This document shows positions 56,357-64,000 of a stretch of 64,000 nucleotides of DNA, in pieces. Every line of letters begins with the position of its first letter. The stretch's first letter is position 1. The notes below the pieces were generated by a model, which was given only the letters and a program-made list of their open reading frames with translations, searched no databases and had not been told where the DNA came from. Location: assembly GCF_013912065.1 (NCBI RefSeq), contig NZ_JACESA010000002.1, positions 1 to 64,000 of the forward strand, given 5' to 3'. A program made the translations under genes and the position numbers. Origin of the DNA: Brevundimonas sp. (GTDB lineage: Bacteria > Pseudomonadota > Alphaproteobacteria > Caulobacterales > Caulobacteraceae).

Positions 56357-57330
56357 GCGTCACCCGCAGCGCCGTGACCGGTGTCGGTTCCTTCCTGCCG
56401 GAACAGATCGTCACCAACGCCGATCTGGCCAAGATCGTCGACACCTCGGACGAATGGATCCAGGAACGCACCGGCATCAAGCAGCGCCACAAGGCGCGCG
56501 ACGACCAGCCCACCAGCGACCTTGCGCTGGAGGCCGCCAAGAAGGCCCTGGCCGACGCGGGCAGGACCGCGGCGGACGTCGACATGATCATCGTGGCCAC
56601 GACCACGCCCGACATGACCTTCCCTGCGGTCGCCTCGATCGTTCAGCGTAAGCTGGGGGCGCCGGTCGGCGTCGCCTTCGACGTCCAGGCCGTCTGCTCG
56701 GGCTTCGTCTATGCGCTGAGCGTCGCCGACGGCTTTGTCGCGCGCGGCCTGTCCAAATGCGCCCTGGTGATCGGGGCGGAGGAGATGACGCGGCTGATGG
56801 ACTGGACCGACCGGACCACCTGCGTCCTGTTCGGCGACGGGGCCGGGGCCGTGGTGCTGGAGCCGCGTGAAGGGCAGGGCACGTCCGCCGACCAGGGCAT
56901 GCTGGGCTTCGCCCTGCGCGCCGACGGGTCCAAGACCGATCTGCTCTATGTGGACGGCGGACCGGCCTCGACCGGGACCGTCGGTCATCTGCGAATGGCC
57001 GGCAATCAGGTCTTCCGCCACGCCGTGGTCAATATCGCCGAAGGCATCACCGCCGCCTGCGCCGCGGCGAATATCGAGATCGCCGACGTCGACTGGTTCG
57101 TGCCCCATCAGGCCAATCAGCGGATCATCAAGGGGGTCGGCGACCGCCTGGGTCTGGACGAGGACAAGGTCATCTCGACCGTGGCCATGCACGCCAATAC
57201 TTCGGCCGCCTCGATCCCTCTGGCGCTGGACGCCGCGATCCAGGACGGGCGCATCAAGAAGGGCGACATGGTCCTGCTGGAGGCCATGGGCGGCGGCCTG
57301 ACCTGGGGCGCCTGCGCCCTGAGACTCTAA
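56353..57330 (+). CDS. fabH: 3-oxoacyl-ACP synthase III
   Basis: 325 residues. FabH condenses acetyl-CoA with malonyl-ACP to begin fatty-acid synthesis. Catalytic Cys115 lies in AVCSGFVYAL, His in VPHQANQRI and Asn in AMHANTSAASIPLAL. The N-terminal DTSDEWIQERTGIKQRH block is typical. Start GTG 56353 overlaps the plsX stop. ihfA follows on the same strand. Confidence 0.96.
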   Translation: MSVTRSAVTGVGSFLPEQIVTNADLAKIVDTSDEWIQERTGIKQRHKARDDQPTSDLALEAAKKALADAGRTAADVDMIIVATTTPDMTFPAVASIVQRKLGAPVGVAFDVQAVCSGFVYALSVADGFVARGLSKCALVIGAEEMTRLMDWTDRTTCVLFGDGAGAVVLEPREGQGTSADQGMLGFALRADGSKTDLLYVDGGPASTGTVGHLRMAGNQVFRHAVVNIAEGITAACAAANIEIADVDWFVPHQANQRIIKGVGDRLGLDEDKVISTVAMHANTSAASIPLALDAAIQDGRIKKGDMVLLEAMGGGLTWGACALRL

Positions 57331-57404
57331 GTCAGGCCATAGGCATTGATTTCTAGGAGACTTTGCGTCCCTATAGGCTGAACGGATCGCAACAAGCCGG
57401 GGAT

Positions 57405-57716
57405 ATGATGTCAGGCCAACAGACCGTAACGCGCGCCGATCTTTGCGAGGCCGTGCACGAAGAGGTCGGTCTGTCCCGGCAGGAATGTTCGGCCCTGGTC
57501 GAACGGACCCTGGAACTGATCGTGGAATCCCTGGAGCAGGGCGACACGGTGAAGCTTTCGGGGTTCGGCGTCTTCCAGGTTCGCGAGAAGCGCGCCCGGA
57601 TGGGGCGCAACCCCAAGACCGGCGAACCGGCGGCGATCAATCCGCGCCGGGTCATCAGCTTCCGCGCCTCTCAGATCATGAAGAGCCGGGTGCACGACGC
57701 CGTCGTCGAGGCCTGA
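57405..57716 (+). CDS. ihfA: Integration host factor alpha subunit
   Basis: 103 residues, HU/IHF-fold nucleoid protein that bends DNA at specific sites with Ihf[21 protein letters not shown] and the arm with [18 protein letters not shown] identify IHF alpha. Start ATG 57405 or the adjacent ATG 57408. The gene order fabH-ihfA-merR is common in alphaproteobacteria. Confidence 0.95.
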   Translation: MMSGQQTVTRADLCEAVHEEVGLSRQECSALVERTLELIVESLEQGDTVKLSGFGVFQVREKRARMGRNPKTGEPAAINPRRVISFRASQIMKSRVHDAVVEA

Positions 57717-57721
57717 TTCCC

Positions 57722-58129
57722 GTGGCCAAGAGCGCCGACGCCTTCCGCACGATTTCCGAGGCGGCCGAGGAGGTCGGGGCTCCGCAGCATGTGTTGCGCT
57801 TCTGGGAAACCAAGTTCGACTTCGTGACGCCGGTGAAGCGCGCCGGCGGACGACGTTTCTACCGCCCGCAGGACGTAGCGGTGCTGAAGGCGATTCGTCG
57901 TCTGCTGCACGATGAGGGGCTGACGATCCGCGGCGTCCAGCGCCTGCACAAGGAGCAGGGGCTCAAGAAGCTGGTCGGCGCGGAGACGGCCGATCTGATC
58001 GAGAACGGCGTCAGCGTACCGGCGGCCTCGCCGCGTTCGGCGGCTGTCGGCGAGCCCGCGCGCCTGCAGGCCGTCCTGGCCGATCTGGAGCGTGCGAAGT
58101 CCCGATTGGACGCCGTTCTGACAAGGTAG
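57722..58129 (+). CDS. MerR-family transcriptional regulator
   Basis: 135 residues, start GTG 57722, five bases after ihfA. The N-terminal winged helix reads [20 protein letters not shown], then [20 protein letters not shown], and [10 protein letters not shown]. No metal-binding cysteines are present in the short C-terminal part, so it is not a metal sensor. This IhfA-linked regulator is conserved but its targets are unknown. Confidence 0.9.
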   Translation: MAKSADAFRTISEAAEEVGAPQHVLRFWETKFDFVTPVKRAGGRRFYRPQDVAVLKAIRRLLHDEGLTIRGVQRLHKEQGLKKLVGAETADLIENGVSVPAASPRSAAVGEPARLQAVLADLERAKSRLDAVLTR

Positions 58130-58188
58130 GTGGAAAACCTGTTTTAGCGTTTGCGGCGCGCGAAACCCGCGTCTATAGGGAGCGCCTT

Positions 58189-58265
<77 letters not shown>

Positions 58266-58293
58266 TCTAACCTTATGGTTTTATGGCGGATTT

Positions 58294-58321
58294 TAAGGGG
58301 TCGCTCTCGGGCGGCCCCTTA
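58294..58321 (+). terminator. Hairpin downstream of tRNA-Pro
   Basis: TAAGGGG (58294-58300) pairs with CCCCTTA (58315-58321), with additional CGC/GCG pairs inside. No T-run follows. It probably ends the tRNA transcript. Confidence 0.5.
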
Positions 58322-58640
58322 GCAATTGGGCCTTGGGGAGCATATGGGGAGCAGGCCGATTCCGGGGCACACGCCCGCGCCTGTCAGCGGCCGGACCTGG
58401 TGCAGGGCTGTCTAAGGCTGTGCAGGGCCGGTCAAAATTGATTCGCGCCTCTGAAACCCGTCTCGCGAGGGCAAAGGCGAGAGCGGGAGTCTCGTAATTG
58501 GCGCGAGCGATGATTTGGACGGCGAAGCATCTCGAAGCTGGCAATCGTTCCGAGGTCTGAGTCCTCAGCGGATTTCTTTTGGAAATTCCGGCCCCGCCGC
58601 GACCCCCTGGTGGCGCTCGATGTCGCTGGTGGATCGGAAT

Positions 58641-58738
58641 GCTCTATGCATCGGTCATATAGGCTCGATATGTTCGATGCATAGCGCATAGCATTGACGG
58701 GATCGCTGTATGCTGCTATGCTCGATGCATAGAGCATA
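58641..58738. promoter_or_regulatory. Three operator copies upstream of hipB
   Basis: GCTCTATGCATCG (58641-58653, inverted), CGATGCATAGCGCATA (58675-58690) and CGATGCATAGAGCATA (58723-58738). The two direct copies are 48 bases apart. HipB-type antitoxins bind several such sites and repress the operon cooperatively, so autoregulation is likely. Confidence 0.7.
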
Positions 58739-58767
58739 TTGCCGCTATATGAGCGATGGGTAGGTCA

Positions 58768-59106
58768 ATGCCAGCCTCGAAGAAGCAGAGCTACGCGCGA
58801 TACACCTTGTCGGCCGCCAGCCTTCTCGGTCGCATGATCGAGCTTGAGCGCAAGTCGCGGCGCATGACGGCTCAGGATCTCGCCGAGCGCCTCGGCGTGT
58901 CGCGAGGCACGGTGCAACGGCTTGAGGAGGGCAATCCCAAGGTCGAGCTCGGCCTAGCCTTGGAGGCCTGCGCCCTGATGGGCGTCCGGCTGTTCGACGA
59001 GGACGCCGCAGGCCTGACGGCCCGCCTGGACGAAGCGGGCAAGCGTCTTGCCCTCCTGCCCAAATACGCCCGGCCACTGTCCACGGTTGTCGACGATGAC
59101 TTCTGA
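58768..59106 (+). CDS. hipB: HipB-like antitoxin (XRE helix-turn-helix)
   Basis: 112 residues. The Cro/C1-type helix-turn-helix is clear (RMTAQDLAERLGVSRGTVQR, then LEEGNPKVELGLALEA). It should neutralise HipA and repress the operon at the three upstream repeats. Start ATG 58768 has TAGGT upstream; ATG 58756 is possible. The end overlaps hipA by 11 bases. Confidence 0.85.
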   Translation: MPASKKQSYARYTLSAASLLGRMIELERKSRRMTAQDLAERLGVSRGTVQRLEEGNPKVELGLALEACALMGVRLFDEDAAGLTARLDEAGKRLALLPKYARPLSTVVDDDF

Positions 59107-60415
59107 GCCGTTCTCTTCTCCGCGCGAGGCGTTCGTTTGGGTCTGGCTGCCCGGCCGCGTCGACCCTGTCGTCGCCGGCCGCCTCGTGGCCGACGGCGCA
59201 GAGGTCGCCTTCGTCTACGGCCGCTCGTATCGCGCCTTGCCGGACGCCATTCCCCTTTATCTGCCCGAATTGCCGCTCGAAGCCGGCGTCATCCGGCCCC
59301 TGAACGGCCTGCCCATCGCCAGCGCCATCCGCGACGCGGCCCCGGACGCCTGGGGGCGCCGCGTCATTCTCAACCGGACCTTCGGGTTGAAGGGGGCGGC
59401 GCTCGACGGGGTCGATCTCGACGAACTGACCTTCCTGCTGCAGTCGGGGTCTGATCGGATCGGCGCGCTGGATTTCCAGACGTCCGCCACGGACTATGTC
59501 GCACGCGGCGGGGCGCACGCCACCCTGGACGAGCTCATCGCCTCGGCGGAAAGGGTCGAGCGCAATCTGCCTCTGAGCCCGGAGCTCGACCAGGCCCTGC
59601 ACCACGGCAGCTCCATCGGCGGCGCCCGGCCCAAGGCCCTGATCACGGACGGGCCGGTAAAATATGTCGCCAAATTCTCGAGCGCCGCAGACACCTACAG
59701 TGTCGTGAAGGCCGAATACATCGCCATGCGGCTGGCGGCCCTGGCGGGGCTGGACGTCGCGCCCGTCCGGCTGGCCCAGGCCTCGGGCAAGGACGTCCTG
59801 TTGGTCCAACGCTTCGACAGGGAGGCGGAAGGAGCGGGGTGGCGACGCAAGGCGATGGTCTCGGCCCTGACGATGCTCGGCCTGGACGAGATGCAGGCCC
59901 GCTACGCCAGCTACCAGGATCTCGCCGAGATCGTCCGCTTCCGCTTCACCCGTCCACAAGAGACCTTGCGCGAACTGTTCGCCCGCATCGCCTTCAACAT
60001 CCTGGTCGGAAATCTGGACGACCACGCCCGAAACCACGCCGCCTTCTGGGACGGCGAGCACCTGACCCTGACACCCGCTTACGACATCTGCCCGCAGGGA
60101 CGGGCCGGGGAGGAGGCCAGTCAGGCCATGCTGATCGTCGACCAGAACCGGGCGAGCCAGATCGCGACCTGTCTGGCGGCGGCCCCTCATTTCCAACTGG
60201 ATGCACCCTCCGCGGTCCGCATTGTCGAACATCAGGTGCGCACCATCGGCGACCACTGGGCGTCGGTCTGCGAGGAGGCAGAGCTCGGCGAGGTCGATCG
60301 GACCCTTTTCTGGGGGCGCCAGTTTCTCAACCCTTACGCCTTCTACGGCCTGGAAGGCGGCTCCGGGGAGCCTCTGACGAGTCTGGCCGCCGACTATCGC
60401 CGTCAGGTCGCCTGA
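59096..60415 (+). CDS. hipA: HipA-family serine/threonine kinase toxin
   Basis: 439 residues. HipA toxins phosphorylate translation factors such as GltX and cause growth arrest. The N-subdomain (VAGRLVADGAEVAFVYGRSY, RDAAPDAWGRRVI) and the kinase part are both complete. Motifs: P-loop-like GSSIGGARPKAL, Lys in VKYVAKFSS, catalytic loop NILVGNLDDHARNHAAF, and metal Asp in LTPAYDICP. ATG 59096 overlaps hipB. It lies just downstream of tRNA-Pro, in a stretch that looks accessory. The target is not readable. Confidence 0.9.
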   Translation: MTSEPFSSPREAFVWVWLPGRVDPVVAGRLVADGAEVAFVYGRSYRALPDAIPLYLPELPLEAGVIRPLNGLPIASAIRDAAPDAWGRRVILNRTFGLKGAALDGVDLDELTFLLQSGSDRIGALDFQTSATDYVARGGAHATLDELIASAERVERNLPLSPELDQALHHGSSIGGARPKALITDGPVKYVAKFSSAADTYSVVKAEYIAMRLAALAGLDVAPVRLAQASGKDVLLVQRFDREAEGAGWRRKAMVSALTMLGLDEMQARYASYQDLAEIVRFRFTRPQETLRELFARIAFNILVGNLDDHARNHAAFWDGEHLTLTPAYDICPQGRAGEEASQAMLIVDQNRASQIATCLAAAPHFQLDAPSAVRIVEHQVRTIGDHWASVCEEAELGEVDRTLFWGRQFLNPYAFYGLEGGSGEPLTSLAADYRRQVA

Positions 60416-60520
60416 CCGGCGATCCCGGAGCCCGTGCGCGGCCTGACTGCAGCCCGTCGCGGCCTGGGAGGTCGCCGGTTTGCGGTCCGCGGCCCGAGCC
60501 GGGCGGGCGCCCCGGGGTCT

Positions 60521-61120
60521 TCAGTCAGCGGGTTTCCGCCGTAGTCCGTCCACGAGCAGGGCGACGAGCCTTTCTGATTGTCCGGGTCTGTCCGGGCTCG
60601 CCGACATTCCGAGGTGGGCGACGGCGTTGAGGATCTCGTCGGGCTCCATGTCGGTGCGGATGGCGCCGTCGGCCAGTGCGGCTTCGAAGAGCGTTCGAAA
60701 AGCCGGCCGGAGCCTCTGATCGAAATAGGCGGGGAGGGCGTCGTAGGTCGGATCGCCCGAATGCAGGGCCTTGGCCAGTCCCCGTTTGGTGCCCACGAAG
60801 CCGGCGTAGAGCTGCAGCCAGTTCGCCAGGGCCTCCACGGGCGGGTGTTCGGCGGCCAGGACGGGCGCCGCGTCGGCGCAGGCGTCCATCTCGTGACGGA
60901 AGACGGCCGCGATCAGGTCGGCGCGTTTCGGGAAGTGGCGGTAGAGGGTGCCGACCCCGACCCCCGCACGGTCCGCGATCTCACGCACCGGCGCATCGAC
61001 GCCGCCCGTCGCAAATACGGCCTTGGCCGCCGCAAGCACGGTGTCGAGATTGCGTTGGGCGTCCGCACGGACCCGCCGGCCGGCGTTTGATTCTCCTGCG
61101 AGGGATTCCGTCTCGTCCAC
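60521..61120 (-). CDS. TetR-family transcriptional repressor
   Basis: 199 residues, GTG start at 61120. The N-terminal helix-turn-helix (VREIADRAGVGVGTLYRHFP) is typical; the C-terminal helical domain (SAM of AcrR/SCO-type regulators) is divergent. It faces an aldo-keto reductase across two matching CGGAA-N5-TTCCG palindromes and presumably represses that gene and itself. The ligand is unknown. Confidence 0.88.
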   Translation of the reverse strand: MDETESLAGESNAGRRVRADAQRNLDTVLAAAKAVFATGGVDAPVREIADRAGVGVGTLYRHFPKRADLIAAVFRHEMDACADAAPVLAAEHPPVEALANWLQLYAGFVGTKRGLAKALHSGDPTYDALPAYFDQRLRPAFRTLFEAALADGAIRTDMEPDEILNAVAHLGMSASPDRPGQSERLVALLVDGLRRKPAD

Positions 61121-61138
61121 GTCTAACCTTCTTGCAAA

Positions 61139-61153
61139 CGGAACATGGTTCCG
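61139..61153. promoter_or_regulatory. TetR operator 1, CGGAA-N5-TTCCG
   Basis: CGGAACATGGTTCCG, perfect palindrome with 6-base arms around ATG, 18 bases from the tetR start in the divergent region. Confidence 0.65.
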
Positions 61154-61161
61154 GTTATATC

Positions 61162-61176
61162 CGGAATGCCGTTCCG
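61162..61176. promoter_or_regulatory. TetR operator 2, CGGAA-N5-TTCCG
   Basis: CGGAATGCCGTTCCG, same half-sites as operator 1; centres are 23 bases apart. Lies 58 bases before the aldo-keto reductase start. Confidence 0.6.
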
Positions 61177-61233
61177 TTTCGTGTTCTACCGCGCGAACGC
61201 GAATGCGGCCAGCCCTCAGGAAGGATTCCCGTC

Positions 61234-62265
61234 ATGCAGTATCGCCCTCTCGGACGCACCGGCATCAAGGTCAGCCCGTATTGCCTCGGCGCGATGATGT
61301 TCGGCTCGCCCGGATCCCCCGACCATGACGACGGGATCCGCATGATCCACCGGGCCCTCGGCGCCGGGATCAACTTCATCGACACCGCGGATGGCTATAG
61401 CCGGGGGGAGTCGGAAACCGTGGTCGGCAAGGCGCTGAAAGGCCGGCGCGACGACGTGGTGCTCGCCACCAAGGTGCATCTGCCCATGGGCGACGATCCG
61501 AACATGCAGGGTAACTCCCGTCGCTGGATCACGCGCGCCGTCGAGGCCTCCCTCCAGCGGCTGCAGACCGATCACATCGACCTCTATCAGATCCACCGTC
61601 CGTCGCCGGAGACGGACATCGAGGAGACCCTGTCCGTCCTGACGGACCTGATGCGCGCGGGCAAGATCCGGGCGATCGGCTCCTCGACCTTCCCGGCCTC
61701 CGACATCGTCGAGGCCCAGTGGGTCGCCGAACGGCGTGGGCTGGCGCGCTTTCGCACCGAACAGCCGCCGTACTCGATCCTGAACCGGGGCATCGAACGC
61801 GAGGTGCTGCCGGTGTGCGAACGCTACGGCATGGGCGCCCTGGTCTGGAGCCCGCTCGCCAAGGGCATGCTCACCGGCAAGTATCGAAAAGGCGAGGAGA
61901 CGCCCGACACCCTGCGCGCCCGCTACTTCCCCAACCAGATGCGAGATGCGGGCCAGCTCGACGCCGTCGAGCGGTTGATCCCGCTGGCCGAACAGGCCGG
62001 TCTGAGCCTGGCGCACATGGCGGTGGCCTTTGTCATGGCCCACCCGGGGGTCACCTCGGCGATCATCGGACCGCGCACCATGGAGCAGCTGGAGGACTAT
62101 CTGGCCGGAGCCGGTGTCGCCCTCGACGACGGCCTGCTGGACGAGATCGACCGGATCGCCCCGCCGGGCGGCGACATCGGGCCCAACGACGCCAACTATG
62201 TGCCGCCGTCGCTGAAGGACCCGAAGGCGCGCCGTCGCGAGGCGTCGGGGCGGGCGGCGGCCTGA
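61234..62265 (+). CDS. Aldo/keto reductase (second copy type)
   Basis: 343 residues, NADPH-dependent oxidoreductase. Catalytic tetrad elements: Asp/Tyr in FIDTADGYSRGESE, Lys in LATKVH, His in LYQIHRPS. The NADP end is AIIGPRTMEQLEDYL. The start ATG 61234 follows AGGAAGG. The frame is open far upstream across the divergent promoter and tetR, which is a shadow. It is probably induced when the adjacent TetR protein binds its ligand. Confidence 0.9.
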   Translation: MQYRPLGRTGIKVSPYCLGAMMFGSPGSPDHDDGIRMIHRALGAGINFIDTADGYSRGESETVVGKALKGRRDDVVLATKVHLPMGDDPNMQGNSRRWITRAVEASLQRLQTDHIDLYQIHRPSPETDIEETLSVLTDLMRAGKIRAIGSSTFPASDIVEAQWVAERRGLARFRTEQPPYSILNRGIEREVLPVCERYGMGALVWSPLAKGMLTGKYRKGEETPDTLRARYFPNQMRDAGQLDAVERLIPLAEQAGLSLAHMAVAFVMAHPGVTSAIIGPRTMEQLEDYLAGAGVALDDGLLDEIDRIAPPGGDIGPNDANYVPPSLKDPKARRREASGRAAA

Positions 62266-62482
62266 AGCACCGGCGGATTGGCTCACCGGCGATGGAAGGA
62301 ACAGGAGACGCCGCTCCCTTTCCGGGGGCGCGAAGCTGAGCGGAGGATGAGGCATCTTATGCGGAAGTTCCGGCATGTCCGCCGCCGGACCGCCCTCGTA
62401 GAACCGGAGTTCACAAGCCGGTCGATGCGGATCGGCGGTCAACTCGGGGCCGGAACAGACGGCCGCTTCTGGAGACGCCCTC

Positions 62483-62863
62483 ATGCTCAGGCCCTTGCTG
62501 TGTCTCTCGCTGGTCGCCCTCACGGGGGCCTGCACCACCGTCACCCAGGGGACGAGCCAGACCCTCGCCGTCGCGACTCCGAACGCTGACGGAGCGCAGT
62601 GCGTCATCACCAACGAGAGCGGCCGCGTCGTCGGCCGGGTCACCACGCCGGGGAGCGTACAGATCTCCCGAGCGCGGAGCGCGCTGGAGGTCCGTTGCGA
62701 GCGCTCCGGCTTCGAGCCCGGCGTGGCGCAGGTGTCGTCCGCCTTCTCGTCGCGGTCCCGGATCCAGTCGCCGATCGGCTACGCCGTCGACGGCATCTCG
62801 GGCGCGATGTGGAGCTATCCGGCCGAGGTCTCGGTCACGATGACCGCCAGCCCGCGGAACTGA
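62483..62863 (+). CDS. Small lipoprotein of unknown function
   Basis: 126 residues. A lipoprotein signal peptide ends in the lipobox LTGAC (Cys17). The mature part has short strands with three further cysteines or near them (AQCVITNESGRVVGRV, LEVRCERSGFEPG) and a C-terminal segment AVDGISGAMWSYPAEVSVTM. It resembles small translocation-type lipoproteins seen next to membrane enzymes but I cannot name a family. The 217 bases upstream contain no gene. Confidence 0.7.
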   Translation: MLRPLLCLSLVALTGACTTVTQGTSQTLAVATPNADGAQCVITNESGRVVGRVTTPGSVQISRARSALEVRCERSGFEPGVAQVSSAFSSRSRIQSPIGYAVDGISGAMWSYPAEVSVTMTASPRN

Positions 62864-63014
62864 ACGTCGGCTCCAGGCTGCGTCACGGCGTCCCGGAAGG
62901 GCTCCGGCCGTGAACCGAAATGCGGTTGCGCGGCTTGGTCTACCGGCGCGACGATCATGCGTGCCTGGCTGCAGGAGACCAGATGGATCGGTTCCGACAC
63001 GGCAGACGCGCGCC

Positions 63015-64000
63015 GTGATCCGCCGCGAGCTTTTGGCCGCAGGCCTGGGCGCGACCGGTCTAGCCGCCTGCGGCGACGCCTTGCCGGCCGTGCCCTCGTC
63101 TCGGGCCACGACGGGGATGGATCCCGCGCTCCTGGCGCAGACGCTGGAAGCGGCGGCGACCGTGCCGAAGCTCCACGCGATCATCGTGGCGCGCGATGGC
63201 GTCGTCCAGGCGGAGCAGGTGTTCCGCGGACCGGCTCTCGAGACGCCGGTCAACATCAAGTCCGCATCCAAGTCGGTCCTGGCGGGGATCGCCGGGATGG
63301 CGATCGGACGCGGAGTTCTGGCCGGCCCCGACCAGTTGATCGCGCCCTTCCTCGGCGACCGGTTTCCCGCCGATCCGGATCCGAGGCTGGCGACGTTGAC
63401 GGTCGGCCACCTCCTGTCGATGCAGGCCGGGTTGGGATCGACCTCGGGGGCCGACTACGGGGCCTGGGTCTCCAGCTCGCACTGGGTGCGCTACGCCCTG
63501 GCCCAGCCCTTCGAGGCCGACCCGGGCGGCCGGATGATCTATTCGACCGGAACCTCGCATCTGCTGTCGGCCGTGCTCACGCGGGCCGCCGGCCGGTCGA
63601 CCCTGGCCCTGGCGCGCGAGACGCTGGGCGAGGCCCTCGACATCGAGATTCCGTCCTGGCCCGCCGATCCGCAGGGGATTTATTTCGGGGGCAACGACAT
63701 GCGGCTGTCGCCGCGCGCCCTGTTGGCGTTCGGCGAGCTCTATCGCAACGACGGTCTGCACGGCGGCGCGCGGGCTCTTCCCGAGGGCTGGGTGGAAACC
63801 TCATGGCGCGGGCGCGGAACCTCCCGCTGGAGCGGCAACCCCTATGGATACGGCTGGTGGATCAGGCGCAGCGGCGCGCACGACGTCTTCTTCGCCTGGG
63901 GCTACGGCGGCCAGATGATCTTCGTGACCCCTGATCTCGACCTGACCGTGGTCATGACCTCCAGTCCGGAGCCGGTCGCGGCGCGCGACGGTCATGTGGA
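63015..64000 (+). CDS. Serine hydrolase of the beta-lactamase/PBP-like fold, cut by the window end
   Basis: At least 328 residues, open to the last base, start GTG 63015. A lipoprotein-like signal ends in GLAAC (Cys19). The active-site SxxK is Ser83-Ala-Ser-Lys86 (NIKSASKSVL), and the second motif is YST at about 176 (YxN position). GYGWWI and FFAWGYGGQMIFV near the end fit the class C/esterase EstB branch. It may be an esterase, D-amino-acid peptidase or beta-lactamase relative; the sequence does not say which. The C-terminus is missing. Confidence 0.82.
   Translation, partial: MIRRELLAAGLGATGLAACGDALPAVPSSRATTGMDPALLAQTLEAAATVPKLHAIIVARDGVVQAEQVFRGPALETPVNIKSASKSVLAGIAGMAIGRGVLAGPDQLIAPFLGDRFPADPDPRLATLTVGHLLSMQAGLGSTSGADYGAWVSSSHWVRYALAQPFEADPGGRMIYSTGTSHLLSAVLTRAAGRSTLALARETLGEALDIEIPSWPADPQGIYFGGNDMRLSPRALLAFGELYRNDGLHGGARALPEGWVETSWRGRGTSRWSGNPYGYGWWIRRSGAHDVFFAWGYGGQMIFVTPDLDLTVVMTSSPEPVAARDGHV

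Larger units (their letters stand above)
58266..58755. other. 490-base gap after tRNA-Pro: hairpin, no gene, then hipBA control region
   Basis: No convincing coding frame on either strand. It begins with a terminator-like hairpin (58294-58321), continues with plain sequence to about 58635, and ends with three copies of a CGATGCATAG-type operator before hipB. The composition becomes visibly more A+T-rich from 58640 on. No integrase or second tRNA end-repeat is seen. Confidence 0.6.

Noticed and set aside
58293-58544. 83-codon minus-strand frame in the tRNA-hipB gap
   Set aside because: No domain, no ribosome site, and it crosses the tRNA-proximal hairpin.
60676-61233. Upstream extension of the second aldo-keto reductase through tetR
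   Set aside because: The translation upstream of ATG 61234 is Arg/Pro-rich, runs antisense to tetR and across both operators; AGGAAGG marks the real start.
62278-62589. 103-codon frame before and overlapping the small lipoprotein
   Set aside because: Basic, low-complexity translation with no domain; it overlaps a frame with a proper lipoprotein signal.
62957-63934. 325-codon frame overlapping the serine hydrolase
   Set aside because: Arg/Gly/Asp-rich shadow. The +1-shifted frame from GTG 63015 has the lipobox, SxxK and YST motifs.

Overview
The window is G+C-rich, gene-dense DNA from an alphaproteobacterium, most probably a Caulobacterales member close to Brevundimonas or Caulobacter. This rests on gene content and gene order, not on a marker gene. 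The pointers are bactofilin fused by overlap to an M23 peptidase, an IscR-led SUF operon, nrdR-rib-nusB-thiL, a K+-independent pyrophosphatase, ihfA followed by a MerR gene, CobS, and a 408-residue 5-aminolevulinate synthase. Position 1 looks like a contig end, because bases 1-49 are a fold-back copy of bases 87-135. The last gene runs off the right edge.

Layout. 0-4 kb, minus strand: mutL (cut), a membrane hybrid histidine kinase, cobS, ohr. 4-9.5 kb: penicillin-binding protein 1A, prfB with its programmed +1 frameshift, then the bactofilin/M23 morphogenesis pair. 9.5-14.4 kb: bcp, tyrS, a methyltransferase, a DOMON-like protein and a NamZ-type DUF1343 protein. 14.4-16.3 kb: a 641-residue orphan gene of atypical base use, with palindromic repeats on either side. 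16.5-22 kb: ahpC-ahpF, RidA/TetR divergent pair, type II NADH dehydrogenase, an alpha/beta hydrolase lacking its nucleophile. 22.1-30.5 kb: SUF operon (iscR, iscS, sufB, sufC, sufD, sufS, sufT, sufA, tfoX-like), interrupted between sufB and sufC by about 1 kb holding a small membrane protein, a relic of a second sufC 5' end and a ParD/ParE-like toxin-antitoxin pair. 30.5-42.8 kb: acyltransferase, diguanylate cyclase, RNA helicase, MFS/aldo-keto reductase/LysR module, an Ala-Lys-Pro-rich protein, prmA, pepP, a patatin with a cyclic-nucleotide domain. 42.9-57 kb: hemA, glyA-nrdR-ribD'-ribE-ribBX-ribH-nusB-thiL, hppA, bamE, a cytochrome bc1 chaperone, DUF177-plsX-fabH-ihfA-merR. 58-64 kb: tRNA-Pro(GGG), then an accessory stretch with hipBA, a TetR/aldo-keto reductase pair, a small lipoprotein and a beta-lactamase-fold serine hydrolase.

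How the parts work together. The 22-30 kb operon builds Fe-S clusters under IscR. The 44.5-50.7 kb operon couples one-carbon supply (glyA), ribonucleotide reductase control (nrdR), flavin synthesis, transcription antitermination and thiamine phosphate activation; an NrdR-box-like palindrome sits at its head. The plsX-fabH-ihfA block is lipid initiation plus nucleoid protein. Peroxide defence is spread over ohr, bcp and ahpCF.

Most worth a second look: the toxin-antitoxin insertion with its sufC relic and start/stop coupling at five successive junctions, a palindromic repeat translated in the N-terminus of SufS, the 641-residue orphan, and the rib operon in which RibD lacks its deaminase and RibBX lacks the GTP cyclohydrolase II zinc cysteines. 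All functional statements are from reading the sequence; no searches were run.
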